A DNA stretch of 64,000 nt from a virus, in the IMG/VR virus record IMGVR_UViG_3300025437_000011, positions 1-64,000 of that record; one strand, written 5' to 3'. Below the pieces are notes generated by a model that saw nothing but the letters and a program-made list of their open reading frames with translations, ran no database searches and was not told the origin of the DNA. Every line of letters starts with the position of its first letter. Position 1 is the stretch's first letter. The position numbers were made by a program, and so were the translations under genes. Positions 9,266-17,423 of this stretch are shown here, piece after piece.

Positions 9266-9275
9266 GTGTAAGAAT
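9266..9275 (+). promoter_or_regulatory. candidate late promoter before the capsid protease gene
   Basis: GTGTAAGAAT in the 35-bp gap between endolysin and protease-scaffold genes, 25 nt before the ATG. It shares the GTGTAA core with other late candidates. No Shine-Dalgarno is present before the ATG at 9291. Confidence 0.3.
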
Positions 9276-9290
9276 ATTATTACTATTAAT

Positions 9291-11273
9291 ATGATTATCG
9301 TTGAAGACTCCGCTAGAAATTTTAATTTAAATGATTTAGAGTATAGTCCCGGTAAACAAATTAACTTGTGTGCTTTTGAGGTTACAAATAAAGATTCCGA
9401 TGAGAAGCTTTTAGTGAGTTCTAATCTAAAAAATATTGCCCCTATAGAAGGTGCGGGTGTAAAACTTACTATGCACGATAATTTCAAGTATCATTCTGTC
9501 TTTGATGGTATCATTGTTCAGGCGAAAATTGCCGAAGACCAAGACAAATATTTAGCAACTGCTTCTATTAATCAACTAAAACAATTTCTTCCCACTCATA
9601 TTAACCTAGATGTTAACAAGGATTTAATGGCAGTAGCTTTTGATGCTTTTGTAGTTAATCGCGGTAATAAGAATGGACACATTATTGGTAATGATGTTGC
9701 ATTTAATATGTTAAAGAATTTTGTTAATAAGCCCTTTAATATCGAGCATAATAGGAAAACAATTGTCGGCTTTTGTACTGGTTATGGATTTAGTTCTTTC
9801 GGCTCTAGTCAGCCGCTAACCTCAGAACAAGTCCAAGATACAAATGAACCGTTCAACGTTGTTCTTTCTGGTTTTGTTTGGAAGGTTGCCAATCCAGAAT
9901 TTGCAGAAGAGCTTGCCGAGAGTAGTGATCCTAGTTCACCAAAGTATCTTTCTGTAAGTGCAAGTTGGGAATTAGGTTTCAATGAATTCAATGTTGCCAA
10001 GGGTAGTAAGAATTTAAATGAGGCGACTATTGTTGATGAGCCAGATACAATCATGGCAATGAAAGATGATCTAAAAGTATTTGGTGGAAGTGGTTTTCAT
10101 CAAGATGGACAGCCAATTTATTTGAATCTACAGGGTTCTGTTCTTCCTCTCGGTATCGGCTTTACAAATAACCCGGCCGCAGAAGTAAAGGGCGTTCTAG
10201 TTCGTGATGAGGCTGAAGACTATAAGGCTAAAGCAAATTTAAATGATATTAATAACAAAAAAAGTGTCCACTCTAATATACAAGATGTAAAAAACAACAT
10301 GCAAATCAACAAGCTTGAAGATATCACCGATGAGGCTATCAAGGAACTAACAGCAAGTGCAGTGCGCGAATTTATTTCGAGTAAGATCGCTGAACATGCA
10401 AAAGATTGGTCAGCCAAAGTAAACGAAAAAGAAACTTCGCTAGAGGCTGCGGTTGCCGAGGCAACAGCGCTAAAGACTGATCTAGAATCAATCAAGGCAG
10501 AAGTTGCCGCAATGCAACAGGCTATCAAGGCTAATGAGATTGCAGCTAATTTCCAACGCCGCATGAGTCTAATCGACGAAGAGTTCAATCTAACCGATGC
10601 TGATCGTGAGATCATTGCTGAAGATCTAAACGCTATTGAGAACGACGAGGCTTTCACAAAATGGTATAACCGTTTCGCAGTTTTAGCTTCCGGCAAGAAA
10701 AAGTCTGAGCGCGAGTCTGTTGACCAGCAAGAGCTTGTAGAGGGTGCAGACAAGATCAAGGATGGGGGTTCAAATAGGGCCGAGGTTTCTCCTGCAAAGA
10801 ATGCCCCTAACAAGACAGCACAAAAAATTAAAAATGACAAGGATGTAAGTGCTGATGATGAAGCAATGGCTGATGAGGAAAATGAGTTTGCCGGATCCAA
10901 GGCAAAAGCCGATAAGAAAGATAAAGAAATGGACAACGGCCCAGTTACAGCAACAGCTGGTGAGGGTTCTGTTGAAACAAACGATGAAGTTTCAAAACAC
11001 TATAATTATTCCGAGCAAAAATATAAAAAGCCAGCTGGCTTCCCAGAGAGTAATGTTGAGTCACTAGAGAAATATGAGTCTCAAGAACACAATCCACTCA
11101 AGACTCTTCCTGAAGTTGGAGAGAACGCCCTTGCAAGTAAGGTTGCAAAGATTGTTGCCTCAGTTCAAGTTGAGGAACAGCTAATTCCTAACTCCATGAG
11201 TCCCGCTCAGGATTCACTGGTTCAAAAAATAAGTGCTGCTTTCAATAGAAACAGTGTAACATTTAATAAGTAA
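9291..11273 (+). CDS. capsid maturation protease fused to scaffold
   Basis: 660 residues. Residues 1-310 form a prohead protease domain: NIEHNRKTIVG holds a candidate catalytic His (H153) and KYLSVSASWEL the candidate nucleophile Ser (S221/S223). The rest is scaffold-like: a helical coiled-coil region (about 340-425), a charged low-complexity Lys/Asp/Glu segment (about 468-545), and a C-terminal helical end. Such fusions guide capsid assembly and are then cleaved away. Met337 at 10299 follows an A-rich stretch and marks the point where codon choice changes, so an internal start giving scaffold alone is possible. It sits directly before the decoration and capsid genes. Confidence 0.82.
   Translation: MIIVEDSARNFNLNDLEYSPGKQINLCAFEVTNKDSDEKLLVSSNLKNIAPIEGAGVKLTMHDNFKYHSVFDGIIVQAKIAEDQDKYLATASINQLKQFLPTHINLDVNKDLMAVAFDAFVVNRGNKNGHIIGNDVAFNMLKNFVNKPFNIEHNRKTIVGFCTGYGFSSFGSSQPLTSEQVQDTNEPFNVVLSGFVWKVANPEFAEELAESSDPSSPKYLSVSASWELGFNEFNVAKGSKNLNEATIVDEPDTIMAMKDDLKVFGGSGFHQDGQPIYLNLQGSVLPLGIGFTNNPAAEVKGVLVRDEAEDYKAKANLNDINNKKSVHSNIQDVKNNMQINKLEDITDEAIKELTASAVREFISSKIAEHAKDWSAKVNEKETSLEAAVAEATALKTDLESIKAEVAAMQQAIKANEIAANFQRRMSLIDEEFNLTDADREIIAEDLNAIENDEAFTKWYNRFAVLASGKKKSERESVDQQELVEGADKIKDGGSNRAEVSPAKNAPNKTAQKIKNDKDVSADDEAMADEENEFAGSKAKADKKDKEMDNGPVTATAGEGSVETNDEVSKHYNYSEQKYKKPAGFPESNVESLEKYESQEHNPLKTLPEVGENALASKVAKIVASVQVEEQLIPNSMSPAQDSLVQKISAAFNRNSVTFNK
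11254..11262 (+). promoter_or_regulatory. candidate late promoter for the capsid genes (GTGTAACAT)
   Basis: GTGTAACAT lies in the last codons of the scaffold gene. If transcription starts 14 nt downstream, as at the other GTGTAA sites, the mRNA begins near 11268 and has a leader of about 60 nt before the decoration gene. Confidence 0.35.
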
Positions 11274-11280
11274 AAATTTC

Positions 11281-11330
11281 AGATAAGCAATTATCTAAAA
11301 ACAAACAAAAAAACAACATAACAAAAATTT
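11281..11330 (+). promoter_or_regulatory. capsid-gene leader: GCAA-loop hairpin plus A-rich SD-less tract
   Basis: AGATAA (11281-11286), GCAA loop, TTATCT (11291-11296) form a perfect 6-bp stem closed by a GNRA-type tetraloop. The next 34 nt are almost only A and C and contain no Shine-Dalgarno. A similar A/C-rich, SD-free run precedes the major capsid gene. A stabilising 5' hairpin plus an unstructured leader fits strongly expressed genes. Confidence 0.45.
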
Positions 11331-11906
11331 ATGCCAAACCTAAAACCATTCAGAGATTACAACGAACACGATGTAATCAATCTATTCACGGTAACGGGCC
11401 AGTCCTTCCTATCGAAGGGCACATTCGTTACTGCCGCTTCAAGTGGTGTTAACCTAAGAGATGACGAGACTGTTAACAATCTCTCCATCTATGGTAACTC
11501 CGTTTCCGCCCTATTCACTCCAGCTTGGTCACTAGCTGTTGCCCCTTCTGGTGCTACAAGGAACCAAGTTATTGGTGCGACTCTAAAGGATTTCCGCACA
11601 ACGGATGAAAACGGTGAAGTTCTACTTTTCCACCCTCGCAAGGCTGCTGAGATGGATGTGATCATCAGTGGACAGGCAATGCCTGTTGTCACAAAGGGTC
11701 TATTCCTTTACAGTGGTATCAGTACTGGTACTTATGGTAACCCAAGCTTCGGCTCTGGTTTCGCCACCGCTGATGCTAATGACGGATCAATCAAGGTTGC
11801 TCCTTACTACAACACAGGCACAAGCAGTATTGCAAGTAACGTTCTAGGTAAGTTTCTAGGCCCTATCAACCAAGACGGCTTCGCCCTAATCAAGATCGAG
11901 CTATAA
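11331..11906 (+). CDS. putative capsid decoration / head stabilisation protein
   Basis: 191 residues with a beta-rich composition and no membrane segment or metal cluster. Position between the protease-scaffold and the major capsid gene, where decoration proteins are normally encoded, is the main argument. Codon use matches the capsid gene closely (CTA for Leu, few TTA), implying very high expression, as needed for hundreds of copies per head. It starts after an A/C-rich leader with no Shine-Dalgarno. I do not recognise a specific family from sequence alone, so a minor capsid subunit cannot be excluded. Confidence 0.65.
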   Translation: MPNLKPFRDYNEHDVINLFTVTGQSFLSKGTFVTAASSGVNLRDDETVNNLSIYGNSVSALFTPAWSLAVAPSGATRNQVIGATLKDFRTTDENGEVLLFHPRKAAEMDVIISGQAMPVVTKGLFLYSGISTGTYGNPSFGSGFATADANDGSIKVAPYYNTGTSSIASNVLGKFLGPINQDGFALIKIEL

Positions 11907-11934
11907 TCTTAACCATTAACCAAAACAAATTTAT

Positions 11935-13101
11935 ATGAAAATTCAATTTGAAAAAAACCCAGAGCAGATCGAGCTAATCAAGGCACTTGCATCTGAAAAC
12001 AAAACAGTTGCAATGCAGGCTCAGGAAGCTTTCGCGGCTTTCATTAGTGACGTAGTTCTTCAAGTTCTACTACAGGCTGGTACAGCTAGCATGATCTATC
12101 GTGACATCGAGTTCGATGAGGACGATTCTCCATCAATCCCTCTTGACCTATACTATGGACAAGGTGAGGGCTCAATCAGTGTCTGGAGTCAGACAGTTGG
12201 TGGTGGCCTACCTACATCCCTACAACAGGGTCTACAAGAAATGAAGATCAACACCTATCGTCTAGATAGTGCGATCTCCATGGAAAAACGCTATGTCCGC
12301 CGCGCACGTCTTGACGTTGTTGCTGCTGGTCTAGAGCGTATGGCTAACGAACTTCTTGTTAAGCAAGAGCGTAATGCATGGGCAGTTATCCTAAAGGCAG
12401 CTGCCGAAGCAACAACTGCAACAAACGTAATTGGTGGAACAGTCCAGAATCACGTTATCCGATCAGTAAGTGACGGTGTCTTTGATATTGACACATTAAA
12501 CAAGCTATGGACAACAGTTCGTAGAATCAATGCCGCTTACACAGGTGGTACTCCTCTAAATCTACAGGCTCGTGGTCTAACCGATCTATTCGTAAGTCCT
12601 GAGGTTAAGGAGCAGATTCGCGGATTTGCTTATCAGCCAATGAACACACGTGGAGCTAACGGAGTAGCTGGAACAAACACAAGTGGTGTTCTAGGCCTTC
12701 CTAACTCCGTGCGCGAAGAGATCTTCCGTGGTAGTGGAACACAGGAAATCTTCGGTGTAACAATCCATGAGCTACTTGAGCTTGGTCTAAATAGAAAGTA
12801 CAATACTCTATTCGGAACCTTTGCACAAGCTAAAGGTCTAACCTATCAGTCTGCTGATTCGGGTCACACAAATAGTTCGACTTGGAATGGAACAGGTAGT
12901 GATGAATTAATCATCGGTATCGACGCAACACGTAACGCTTTCCTTCGCCCAGTTGCGATCCAGAGCGAGAGTCGTGGACAGGTCAAGGTTCTTCCTGATG
13001 ACCAGTTCCTAGCACGTAGTCAGAAGGTTGGCTTCTACAGTTATGTGGAAGAGGGCCGTGTCTGCTCCGATGCTCGTGGTGTTGTAGGCGTTCTTCTATA
13101 A
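11935..13101 (+). CDS. major capsid protein (HK97 fold expected)
   Basis: 388 residues. Typical major-capsid features: a helical N-arm with a hydrophobic helix around 35-50, ISVWSQTVGGGLP and the long helical DVVAAGLERMANELLVKQERNAWAVIL spine region split around 126-155, then an A-domain-like part (LFVSPEVKEQIRGFAYQ) and a C-terminal beta region. Order protease-scaffold, decoration, this gene, terminator is canonical. Leu is written almost only CTA or CTT, with about two TTA codons, unlike nearby genes. A strong intrinsic terminator follows 22 nt after the stop, so this transcript can be made in bulk. No Shine-Dalgarno; the leader is A/C-rich. Confidence 0.9.
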   Translation: MKIQFEKNPEQIELIKALASENKTVAMQAQEAFAAFISDVVLQVLLQAGTASMIYRDIEFDEDDSPSIPLDLYYGQGEGSISVWSQTVGGGLPTSLQQGLQEMKINTYRLDSAISMEKRYVRRARLDVVAAGLERMANELLVKQERNAWAVILKAAAEATTATNVIGGTVQNHVIRSVSDGVFDIDTLNKLWTTVRRINAAYTGGTPLNLQARGLTDLFVSPEVKEQIRGFAYQPMNTRGANGVAGTNTSGVLGLPNSVREEIFRGSGTQEIFGVTIHELLELGLNRKYNTLFGTFAQAKGLTYQSADSGHTNSSTWNGTGSDELIIGIDATRNAFLRPVAIQSESRGQVKVLPDDQFLARSQKVGFYSYVEEGRVCSDARGVVGVLL

Positions 13102-13123
13102 TATTTAGAGAACATAAAATTAG

Positions 13124-13153
13124 AAAGCCCCCAGCGATGGGGGCTTTTTCTTT
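13124..13153 (+). terminator. intrinsic terminator after the major capsid gene
   Basis: A perfect 9-bp stem, AAAGCCCCC (13124-13132) with GGGGGCTTT (13139-13147), encloses the loop AGCGAT and is followed by a T-rich tract. It is one of only two strong GC hairpins seen in the late region and isolates capsid transcripts. Confidence 0.92.
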
Positions 13154-13189
13154 TCTATAATTAATTTATATTTATATTCTTATATAAGT

Positions 13190-13195
13190 TATAAT
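13190..13195 (+). promoter_or_regulatory. candidate promoter (TATAAT) after the capsid terminator
   Basis: TATAAT ends 5 nt before the ATG at 13200, so transcription would begin at the start codon. There is no -35-like element at 17 nt. It restarts transcription directly behind the terminator. Confidence 0.45.
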
Positions 13196-13199
13196 CTAT

Positions 13200-13571
13200 A
13201 TGACCAAGAAAACTAAAAAAACAGTTACTCTAGAAACCTCTGCGCAAATCGACGGAAAGGCTCAGGAGGGTAATTCTACCATTATGGGAACTCTCGATCA
13301 GATTATGGGGGAATCTATTTCTGTTTATAGCGCCGCAAGTCCAGAGCAATATATCTCCGAACTAGCAGAGATGAATCAGACAGATTTGCAGTCACATGCT
13401 TATAAGGTAGGACTAATTCCAATTGAAGATAGAAAGGTTCTTGTGGAAAGACTCGTGAAGGAATATCGCCTATGGGCATCTAGGAATTCTGTTATTAGCG
13501 CCCAACCATCTAATATTCAAATAAATGATTTGAATAGTGAGGCAAGAAAGATTCTTAGAGAGGGAGCATAA
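13200..13571 (+). CDS. hypothetical head-region protein
   Basis: 123 residues. The first 30 residues are basic and Thr/Ser-rich. The C-terminal half (about 55-95: AEMNQTDLQSHAYKVGLIP followed by EDRKVLVERLVKEY) looks like a small helix-turn-helix of the SAP/Rho-N type, which in other proteins binds nucleic acid or partner proteins. It is the first gene of the connector block after the capsid terminator, preceded by TATAAT and no ribosome-binding site. A head-completion or tail-attachment role is guessed from position only. Confidence 0.6.
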   Translation: MTKKTKKTVTLETSAQIDGKAQEGNSTIMGTLDQIMGESISVYSAASPEQYISELAEMNQTDLQSHAYKVGLIPIEDRKVLVERLVKEYRLWASRNSVISAQPSNIQINDLNSEARKILREGA

Positions 13572-13582
13572 GTTTCCAATCT

Positions 13583-13591
13583 GTGTAAAAT
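13583..13591 (+). promoter_or_regulatory. candidate late promoter (GTGTAAAAT) before a GTG start
   Basis: GTGTAAAAT lies 14 nt upstream of the GTG start at 13597, the same spacing as at 7554 and 63875. There is no Shine-Dalgarno and no -35. Confidence 0.4.
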
Positions 13592-13596
13592 AGTAT

Positions 13597-14151
13597 GTGA
13601 ACGACCCATTTACATGCTTTGTTAATAACGTATATAGAGAGCTAGATTATCCGCCCGACTATACAACCGCAAGAATTAGTGGCTGGTTTTTAGATTCTGC
13701 TAATGTCGGTCAGTTAAATAACCTAATTGGTAGTAGTTACACACCTAGCGTGTTAACTAATTCGAGCGGTAGTGTAACTGGATATTTAATTACTCCAGTA
13801 ATAAGTGGAAATGAGTTGGGCATTTATAAAATGTTATTCAACTATAATTATTATTTTCATTTAGCCAGAACTGTTGCGGTGAGTGCAACCAGAGTTGGGC
13901 AAGATTGGGTTTCCATGCAAGAGGGCGAAAGTAAAATTACGCGCGTTAATAAAAATGAGATTAGTAAAAATTTACGCGCACTAGCTAAAGACTCAAAAGA
14001 AACTCTTGATAAAGCTGTTAAAATGTATCTCAAATATGGCGCAACGCCAATGCAGATTGCTGGTGATGATTATATTGGTATAAGTAATTACATATCTCTA
14101 AACTGGGATAGAAATATGGATAACCAAAATGGTGATGAATATATCTACTAA
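13597..14151 (+). CDS. putative head-tail connector (adaptor) protein
   Basis: 184 residues, GTG start; the overlapping ATG at 13595 runs straight into a stop. Composition: a mixed N-terminal part and a C-terminal helical half (about 85-150) with QDWVSMQEGESKITRVN and long Lys-rich helices, resembling the helical adaptor proteins that bind under the portal ring. Position after the capsid gene and before two small connector-like genes is the usual place for the adaptor. The next gene follows after 5 nt. The assignment is positional; I do not see a decisive motif. Confidence 0.55.
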   Translation: MNDPFTCFVNNVYRELDYPPDYTTARISGWFLDSANVGQLNNLIGSSYTPSVLTNSSGSVTGYLITPVISGNELGIYKMLFNYNYYFHLARTVAVSATRVGQDWVSMQEGESKITRVNKNEISKNLRALAKDSKETLDKAVKMYLKYGATPMQIAGDDYIGISNYISLNWDRNMDNQNGDEYIY

Positions 14152-14156
14152 ATAAA

Positions 14157-14588
14157 ATGAATTATTTAACCACAGCGGAAAAAAGTGCTTATAGTAAGGT
14201 ATTCTATGACCTTCATGATACTTTTTCTCGTAATATTGTTGTTTGGAAGCATGCTGGTACTACATTGATTTCCACTACTCCCGACTATAATTTTTTATAT
14301 TCTCAAGTTCAACCCTCTATAAATGTTCAGTATACTCCTGTTAGCGGAGTGTTTCCCGCTAGAATTAAATGGGAGCATGGTTGGAAGATTGCTGATGCAA
14401 GGGATGTTCGTCCTACAATACGTGGTAACTATGTAAATATAAAAGTTAAATATGATGCACTTTCTTGGATTAGTGGTGCGGATCGTATTGTTATTGATGG
14501 TAGGCCTGTTAATTGGATCGGCGCATCTGAATTGCATGGATTATTTACCGGAGATTTCTGGAGTTTATATCTAAAGGAGAGCGAATAA
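14157..14588 (+). CDS. putative head closure / head-tail joining protein
   Basis: 143 residues, mostly beta by pattern, with a hydrophobic core such as YVNIKVKYDALSWI and RIVIDGRPVNWIGASE near the C-terminus. Small beta-barrel stoppers (SPP1 gp16-like, lambda FII-like) have this size and this place between adaptor and tail-completion genes. It is 1 nt away from the next gene, and AAGGAG near 14574 in its own 3' end probably serves the next gene. Function is inferred from synteny and fold-like pattern only. Confidence 0.5.
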   Translation: MNYLTTAEKSAYSKVFYDLHDTFSRNIVVWKHAGTTLISTTPDYNFLYSQVQPSINVQYTPVSGVFPARIKWEHGWKIADARDVRPTIRGNYVNIKVKYDALSWISGADRIVIDGRPVNWIGASELHGLFTGDFWSLYLKESE

Positions 14589-14589
14589 T

Positions 14590-15165
14590 ATGGCGCATGG
14601 AATTAATTTATCGGAATTTAGAAAAAATATACTTTCCAATGAGGAGGTTATGCTTGCGGCTAGAAAAGAAGCTGAAATAGTAGTAAAGAAACAAAAAGAA
14701 ATCTTAATAACAGAATTTAATGAAAGTGCTGTTACGCAAGAAATAGAGGCCGGGCCTGATGCTGCGAATAAATCCAATACATTAGCCGGAAAGGGGAATC
14801 TTTTTTCTTTTATTGGTTTTTCGGATTCTGACAATCCAGTAGTACCAGTTCGTGAACTATTAAATAGTATAAAATTAGCGCCCGGTGGAAAAACTGCTAC
14901 AGATGGCGTGATTGAATTTAAGGTAGAAATGCCGTCAAAAGAAGACTTTGAAGCTGTAACGAAAATGCCTTGGGAGAATGGGCGTAGTTGGCTGTTTGAA
15001 ATTGAGCGCGCTATTTCTGGTTTGGGAAATTATATTTATGGTCAATTTAAAAATTCTCGATCTGGAACCGGTCTTGAGGTTTCAACTTCTGTTACTGGTA
15101 AAACTTTTTCTCCAGTTCCATATTTCGGTACAATGCTAGAAAAATTTATTAAAAGTTTGAAATAA
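14590..15165 (+). CDS. putative tail completion / neck protein
   Basis: 191 residues. The N-terminal third is helical and charged (AARKEAEIVVKKQKEILI), followed by EFNESAVTQEIEAGP, GNLFSFIGF and DNPVVPVRELL, then a beta-rich C-terminal half with WENGRSWLFEIERAISGL. This arrangement resembles minor tail-completion proteins of the HK97 gp10 kind, encoded between head closure and tail terminator. The start is supported by AAAGGAG about 13 nt upstream. It ends 1 nt before the next gene. The role is inferred from order. Confidence 0.5.
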   Translation: MAHGINLSEFRKNILSNEEVMLAARKEAEIVVKKQKEILITEFNESAVTQEIEAGPDAANKSNTLAGKGNLFSFIGFSDSDNPVVPVRELLNSIKLAPGGKTATDGVIEFKVEMPSKEDFEAVTKMPWENGRSWLFEIERAISGLGNYIYGQFKNSRSGTGLEVSTSVTGKTFSPVPYFGTMLEKFIKSLK

Positions 15166-15166
15166 G

Positions 15167-16039
15167 ATGAATGTTAATACGTATATACCTAGTTTGATGT
15201 CAAGTTTTTATTTATGGCTAGACCATGAAATACTTCAGCGTGGGACTGCTTTTACGGTATATAGCGGAGCCATGTATTCTGGCGCTGATTATAATTATGC
15301 TCAATATACAACTTTCACATCTCCATTTAGACAATGGGTTTCTGATAGTAGTGTGACTGGTGCAGTAATTCCTAGCGGAGTATATGTTGGCGGAAATTTT
15401 ATTCCTAGGGGGGTAAGCGGTTTGGCGCTTAATTTTAATAAGGCTGAAGCTATTTTTAGTGGATCAGTAAATCCAAAAACAACAAATGTTAGCGCGCAAT
15501 ATTCGGTAAAGGATTTTAATATTTACTATACGGATGAGCGCGAAGAGAATTTACTTTTTGAAAATAGGGCATATTTAAAACCAAAATTTAATAGTATAAC
15601 CGGAGGACTTTTGCCAGATGATCAGCCGTATCCTTGTATTTATATAAAAAATACATCTTATGAAAATAGACCGTTCACGTTTGGTGGACAAGATCAAACA
15701 AGGACTACTATTCGTTGTATTATTATTTCTGATAGTATTTATTTGCTTGACGGTGCAATTTCTATTATGGCAGATACTGTAAGAAAAGTATTTCCAATTA
15801 TTCCAAACTCTGGAATTCCATATAATTATTTTGGAGATTTTAAATCTGGTGCATCTTATAATTATACTGGACTAGCTTATTATTGTCAACAAACATTTCC
15901 TAATAATGATGTTTATATTGATCGCGTTACGGTTTCTAGATTAGATGAAATTAGAAACAAACACATTAACCTAAAGACGGTAGCTGCGATGGTAGACTTT
16001 GATTTATGGCAGGGTAGATACCCAAGACAATATAACTAA
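15167..16039 (+). CDS. putative neck / tail terminator-position protein
   Basis: 290 residues, Tyr/Asn/Gly-rich with beta character and no membrane segment. It lies between the connector genes and the tail tube gene, where tail terminator proteins are encoded, but it is longer than typical terminators (about 130-200 residues). The central part (YPCIYIKNTSYENRPFTFGGQ, split around residue 160) is well ordered. The C-terminal DEIRNKHINLKTVAAMVDF has a helix-strand pattern. I do not recognise the family; the neck role is inferred from synteny. Confidence 0.5.
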   Translation: MNVNTYIPSLMSSFYLWLDHEILQRGTAFTVYSGAMYSGADYNYAQYTTFTSPFRQWVSDSSVTGAVIPSGVYVGGNFIPRGVSGLALNFNKAEAIFSGSVNPKTTNVSAQYSVKDFNIYYTDEREENLLFENRAYLKPKFNSITGGLLPDDQPYPCIYIKNTSYENRPFTFGGQDQTRTTIRCIIISDSIYLLDGAISIMADTVRKVFPIIPNSGIPYNYFGDFKSGASYNYTGLAYYCQQTFPNNDVYIDRVTVSRLDEIRNKHINLKTVAAMVDFDLWQGRYPRQYN

Positions 16040-16077
16040 AATTTATTTATTTAAAGTGTCTCAATTCAACTGTACGC

Positions 16078-16106
16078 TGTAATTATAACTATAACCTAAA
16101 AAAAAT
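16078..16106 (+). promoter_or_regulatory. possible promoter and A-rich leader for the tail tube gene
   Basis: TGTAATTAT (16079-16087) and the doubled TATAAC (16085-16096) are -10-like; the last 10 nt before the ATG at 16107 are A-rich with no Shine-Dalgarno, as before the capsid genes. No -35. Weak evidence. Confidence 0.3.
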
Positions 16107-17312
16107 ATGGCAATACCCTCTACTAGAAATCGTATTATTTATAACGCACTTAACCTTTATGTAGGTCAAGTAGATCCTGTTACTGGAAATCATACTACAG
16201 CTGGAAGTGTTAAGCAATTAACTCGTATCCAGAGTTTTGATGAGGATTTTTCACGTAGCTTAACTGATATTAATCAATATGGACAGTTAGCCGCTATTGA
16301 TCGTATTGACTTACAGGCACCTATGGTTAAGGCAAACTTTTCTTACCTATTAACCGATGGTAGTAATGAAGATTTTATTGGTTTCGACGTTAATACTGGT
16401 CAGGGAACTTATTCCTGTATTTCTGGTATTCTTAACAATAATAGTGATGTTTATAACTATTTCCTAACAATTGCCGATGAGGGTAATGATGCTATTGGAT
16501 ATAAGGGTATAAATACTGGTGTTATTGGTATTGGAAATGCTTATGTTACTTCTTATGGAGTTGAGGCTGCAGTTGGACAACTTCCAAAGGCAACTGTTTC
16601 TTTAGAGGGGTTAAATATTAATGTTCTATACCCAATGCAGGGTAATGGTTATGACCAACTTCCAGCTGTAAGTCCCGCAAACGGTATTCCCGTGACTGGT
16701 GGATTTACACTACCTGTCGGGGCTGGTAATAATTCTGCAACCCAAGTCACTGCGCTACAGCCTGGTCAAATGACTCTTGCAATTAGTGGCGTTATGGGCT
16801 TTTCAAGTACAGATCTTAAAATTCAAAACTTTAAGCTTAATCTTCCTTTAACACGTAAGCCTATCCTAAAGCTAGGTAGCAAGTTTGCAACAACTCGTGT
16901 TATCGACTTCCCCGTTAAGGCGACTTTCTCAATTGATGCCGAAATCGGTTCTCTATATACTGGCGGCGCTCCTTATAATGCGACTCCATATACCGGACAG
17001 TTTGGAACAACTGGTGTTCCCGCTTGGGATCTTGCTTCAATTGAAAATAACCAGAGTATCAACAATCTTGCAAACGTTCTTTGCGATACTGGTGTTTACA
17101 ATCTACAGGTTGCATTCCAGAATCCTAATTGCGCTGGAACGGGCGCTAATGCACTTGTTTACCAGTTCAATAACTGCCGTTTAATGAGCCAGAAAGTATC
17201 TACTTCAATTGGATCTAACGCAAAACTAACTGCCGAATGGGAAGCACAGCTTGGTGGCCCTCAGGATTTAGTCAACGGTGTGTTTATCTCTGGTAGTTAT
17301 CCAGCACTATAA
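16107..17312 (+). CDS. major tail (tube) protein
   Basis: 401 residues, beta-rich, Gly/Asn/Thr-rich, no Cys clusters. Order and expression signals identify it: placed after the connector genes and before the chaperone-position genes and tape measure, isolated by a strong terminator 28 nt after the stop, and using capsid-like codons increasingly toward its 3' half (CTA Leu, CGT Arg). Tube proteins are the second most abundant virion protein. At 401 residues it is larger than the 150-250 residues usual for siphovirus tubes, so an added Ig-like or surface domain is possible. It assembles as stacked hexamers on the tape measure. Confidence 0.75.
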   Translation: MAIPSTRNRIIYNALNLYVGQVDPVTGNHTTAGSVKQLTRIQSFDEDFSRSLTDINQYGQLAAIDRIDLQAPMVKANFSYLLTDGSNEDFIGFDVNTGQGTYSCISGILNNNSDVYNYFLTIADEGNDAIGYKGINTGVIGIGNAYVTSYGVEAAVGQLPKATVSLEGLNINVLYPMQGNGYDQLPAVSPANGIPVTGGFTLPVGAGNNSATQVTALQPGQMTLAISGVMGFSSTDLKIQNFKLNLPLTRKPILKLGSKFATTRVIDFPVKATFSIDAEIGSLYTGGAPYNATPYTGQFGTTGVPAWDLASIENNQSINNLANVLCDTGVYNLQVAFQNPNCAGTGANALVYQFNNCRLMSQKVSTSIGSNAKLTAEWEAQLGGPQDLVNGVFISGSYPAL

Positions 17313-17339
17313 TAGATAAATAAAGTTAATTAAAGTATT

Positions 17340-17370
17340 GGGCACCTTCGGGTGCCCTTTATTTTTTATA
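17340..17370 (+). terminator. intrinsic terminator after the tail tube gene
   Basis: GGGCACC (17340-17346), TTCG tetraloop, GGTGCCC (17351-17357), then a T-rich tail (TTTATTTTTT). A perfect 7-bp stem with a very stable UUCG loop. Confidence 0.92.
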
Positions 17371-17393
17371 AGTGTAATAGAATTTGGTATAAT
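17370..17393 (+). promoter_or_regulatory. candidate late promoter after the tube terminator
   Basis: AAGTGTAATAG (17370-17380) followed by TATAAT (17388-17393), nearly the same pair as upstream of the portal gene. It directly follows the terminator. Here the start codon is 30 nt downstream and an AAAGG (17412-17416) is present, so this transcript has a short leader with a ribosome-binding site. Confidence 0.5.
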
Positions 17394-17423
17394 AAGGTTA
17401 GTTAAAAGGTTAAAGGTTTAAAA

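Noticed and set aside
10220-10936. 238-codon open frame on the minus strand, Ser/Ala-rich
   Set aside because: It is the antisense of the scaffold coiled-coil region; Glu/Ala/Lys codons on the sense strand give Ser/Phe/Leu runs without stops. No start signals, and the sense frame is strongly coding.
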